From assembly GCF_900187375.1 (NCBI RefSeq), contig NZ_FYEW01000003.1, positions 248,001 to 312,000 of the forward strand: DNA of 64,000 nt. Direction: 5' to 3'. The stretch is from Hymenobacter gelipurpurascens. Its GTDB lineage: Bacteria; Bacteroidota; Bacteroidia; Cytophagales; Hymenobacteraceae. Positions 63,171 to 64,000 of the stretch are shown here, piece after piece. The position numbers were made by a program, and so were the translations under genes. The number at the start of each line of letters is the position of its first letter. The stretch's first letter is position 1. The notes beneath the pieces were generated by a model. The model saw only the letters and a program-made list of their open reading frames with translations. It did not search any database and was not told where the DNA came from.

Positions 63171-63890
63171 ATGGAAAACAAGCAAAACCAGCCTAATAGC
63201 GGCTCTAATCAGAATTCTAATTCCAACAAAAATATTTCTTCTGCTCCTACCTCAGCTGGTGCTGCAGGCACTCCAGCACCGGGCAATTCCGCCTCGGCCA
63301 TGGATTCAGAAACGAACAAGTCGCAGGCTACTAGCAAGTCCGCTGCTTCGGGTAGTGCTTCCAGCTCAGACCAGAGCGCAAGCGGCAGCAACCGTAGCAA
63401 CACCTCCAATTCCGATCAGAGCTCGTCCCGCTCCGGCGGCAACGACAGCCGTTCTTCGTCCTCATCCGCAGACCAGAACTCAGGTCAGAGAAGCCAGCAA
63501 AACAGCGGCAGCCAGCAGAAATCATGGCTGGATCAGCAGCAATGGCTGAAAAACATTGATGTAAACCAGCTTCCCCAGCAACTGAAGGATTTCGGCAGCA
63601 AAGCGGCTGAGCAGGTAAACAAGCTCACGCCCACGCAAAAAGTAGTAGGCGGTGCTCTTCTGGTAAGCGGTCTGAGCTGGTTGGCTTTGCGCTCCAAGAG
63701 CAATGCTTCGAAGGGAGAGGCCTACCGCTCGTACCGCGGCTCTTCCGACACCGATTCAAAATCGAAGTGGGGCAACGACTCATCGAAGTGGAACAAGGAT
63801 TCCGACTCGAAGTGGAATAGCAGCAGCGACTCCGTATACCGCGGCAGCACTTCGCGTAGCTACGATGACGACTACTCCAGCGACCTGTAA
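63171..63890 (+). CDS. Ser/Asn/Gln-rich low-complexity protein with one hydrophobic helix
   Basis: This 239-residue protein starts with a Gln/Asn/Ser-rich stretch that is likely disordered (to about 115). A short helical part follows (LDQQQWLKNIDVNQLPQQL, KDFGSKAAEQVNKLTPTQK) with a hydrophobic segment (VVGGALLVSGLSWLALRSKS) near 160-176. The C-terminal tail repeats SKW units (SKSKWGNDSSKWNKDSDSKW) and ends in a Tyr/Asp-rich stretch. There is no N-terminal signal. The overall look resembles stress or surface-layer small proteins, but I do not recognise the family. A strong terminator follows. Confidence 0.7.
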   Translation: MENKQNQPNSGSNQNSNSNKNISSAPTSAGAAGTPAPGNSASAMDSETNKSQATSKSAASGSASSSDQSASGSNRSNTSNSDQSSSRSGGNDSRSSSSSADQNSGQRSQQNSGSQQKSWLDQQQWLKNIDVNQLPQQLKDFGSKAAEQVNKLTPTQKVVGGALLVSGLSWLALRSKSNASKGEAYRSYRGSSDTDSKSKWGNDSSKWNKDSDSKWNSSSDSVYRGSTSRSYDDDYSSDL

Positions 63891-63914
63891 GATCAGCTGA
63901 TGTCTGATGACAAT

Positions 63915-63960
63915 GAAAAAAGGCCCCGTGTACATACCAGATGTACACGGGGCCTTTTCT
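63915..63960 (+). terminator. Terminator after the Ser/Asn-rich gene
   Basis: Perfect 18-bp arms AAAAGGCCCCGTGTACAT / ATGTACACGGGGCCTTTT around ACCAG, followed by TCTTG. Confidence 0.93.
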
Positions 63961-63966
63961 TGTATG

Positions 63967-64000
63967 AGCCTCTTATTGGACTCGAACCAACGACCTGCTC
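63967..64000 (-). tRNA. tRNA 3' part (cut by the right edge; isotype unknown)
   Basis: On the minus strand the last 34 bases read as the end of a tRNA: variable loop AGGTC, T arm GTTGG-TTCGAGT-CCAAT with the TTCGA loop, then acceptor strand AAGAGGC. The anticodon lies beyond the window. CCA is not encoded after the acceptor. Confidence 0.75.

Overview
The window looks like a chromosomal segment of a Bacteroidota bacterium of the Hymenobacter type (Cytophagales). The evidence is a complete type IX secretion / gliding core (a PorP/SprF-like gene followed by gldK, gldL, gldM, gldN, plus a SprE/PorW-like lipoprotein), promoters of the Bacteroidota TAnnTTTG kind, almost no Shine-Dalgarno sequences, an F-type ATP synthase operon that lacks atpD and atpC, DUF4271 beside hemD, and very dense GGCCTAG/CTAGGCC words. 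The genus is an inference. There is no rRNA, CRISPR, prophage or insertion sequence; one tRNA is cut by the right edge.

Layout. 1-5.3 kb (minus strand): MFS transporter (cut by the left edge), CDF metal exporter, TonB-dependent receptor and a small His-rich exported protein, read here as a metal-handling cluster. 5.8-14.6 kb: STAS-like protein, htpG, MORN_2 lipoprotein, yraN, lipB, a conserved hypothetical, a WecA/MraY-type sugar-phosphate transferase, DUF4271 protein, hemD. 14.7-20.5 kb: porP/sprF-like gene and gldKLMN. 20.7-28.3 kb (minus): uvrC, a class A penicillin-binding protein and sprE/porW. 28.5-34.5 kb: atpZ, a small membrane protein, atpB-E-F-H-A-G. 34.7-48.8 kb: mostly housekeeping and hydrolytic genes (HAD phosphatase, PafA-like phosphatase, ppa, DUF6766, UbiA-like, GH92 mannosidase, bifunctional Nnr, a lipoprotein, msrB, sdaA, a channel-like membrane protein, lutB). 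49-53 kb: tandem M28 peptidases and ispF. 53.2-60.7 kb: a TetR-controlled RND efflux operon ending near an odd acyl-carrier-like gene. 60.8-64 kb: DUF1232 protein, NlpC/P60 peptidase, a small HExxH protein, a Ser/Asn-rich protein and a partial tRNA.

How the parts work together. The T9SS genes encode the outer-membrane PorP, the periplasmic GldK/GldN ring and the GldL/GldM proton-driven motor; SprE is an accessory lipoprotein of the same machine. The ATP synthase genes form one transcription unit whose spacers carry hairpins. The efflux operon has a perfect 12-bp inverted repeat directly upstream of its -7 box, a likely TetR operator.

Most of the window is core genome. I found no clear new defence or mobile system. 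The most unusual signals are the highly iterated GGCCTAG word (which also supplies stop codons), a family of intergenic palindromes whose arms change together, a carrier-protein-like gene with Thr in place of the phosphopantetheine Ser, and the metal-handling cluster with its small His-rich protein.
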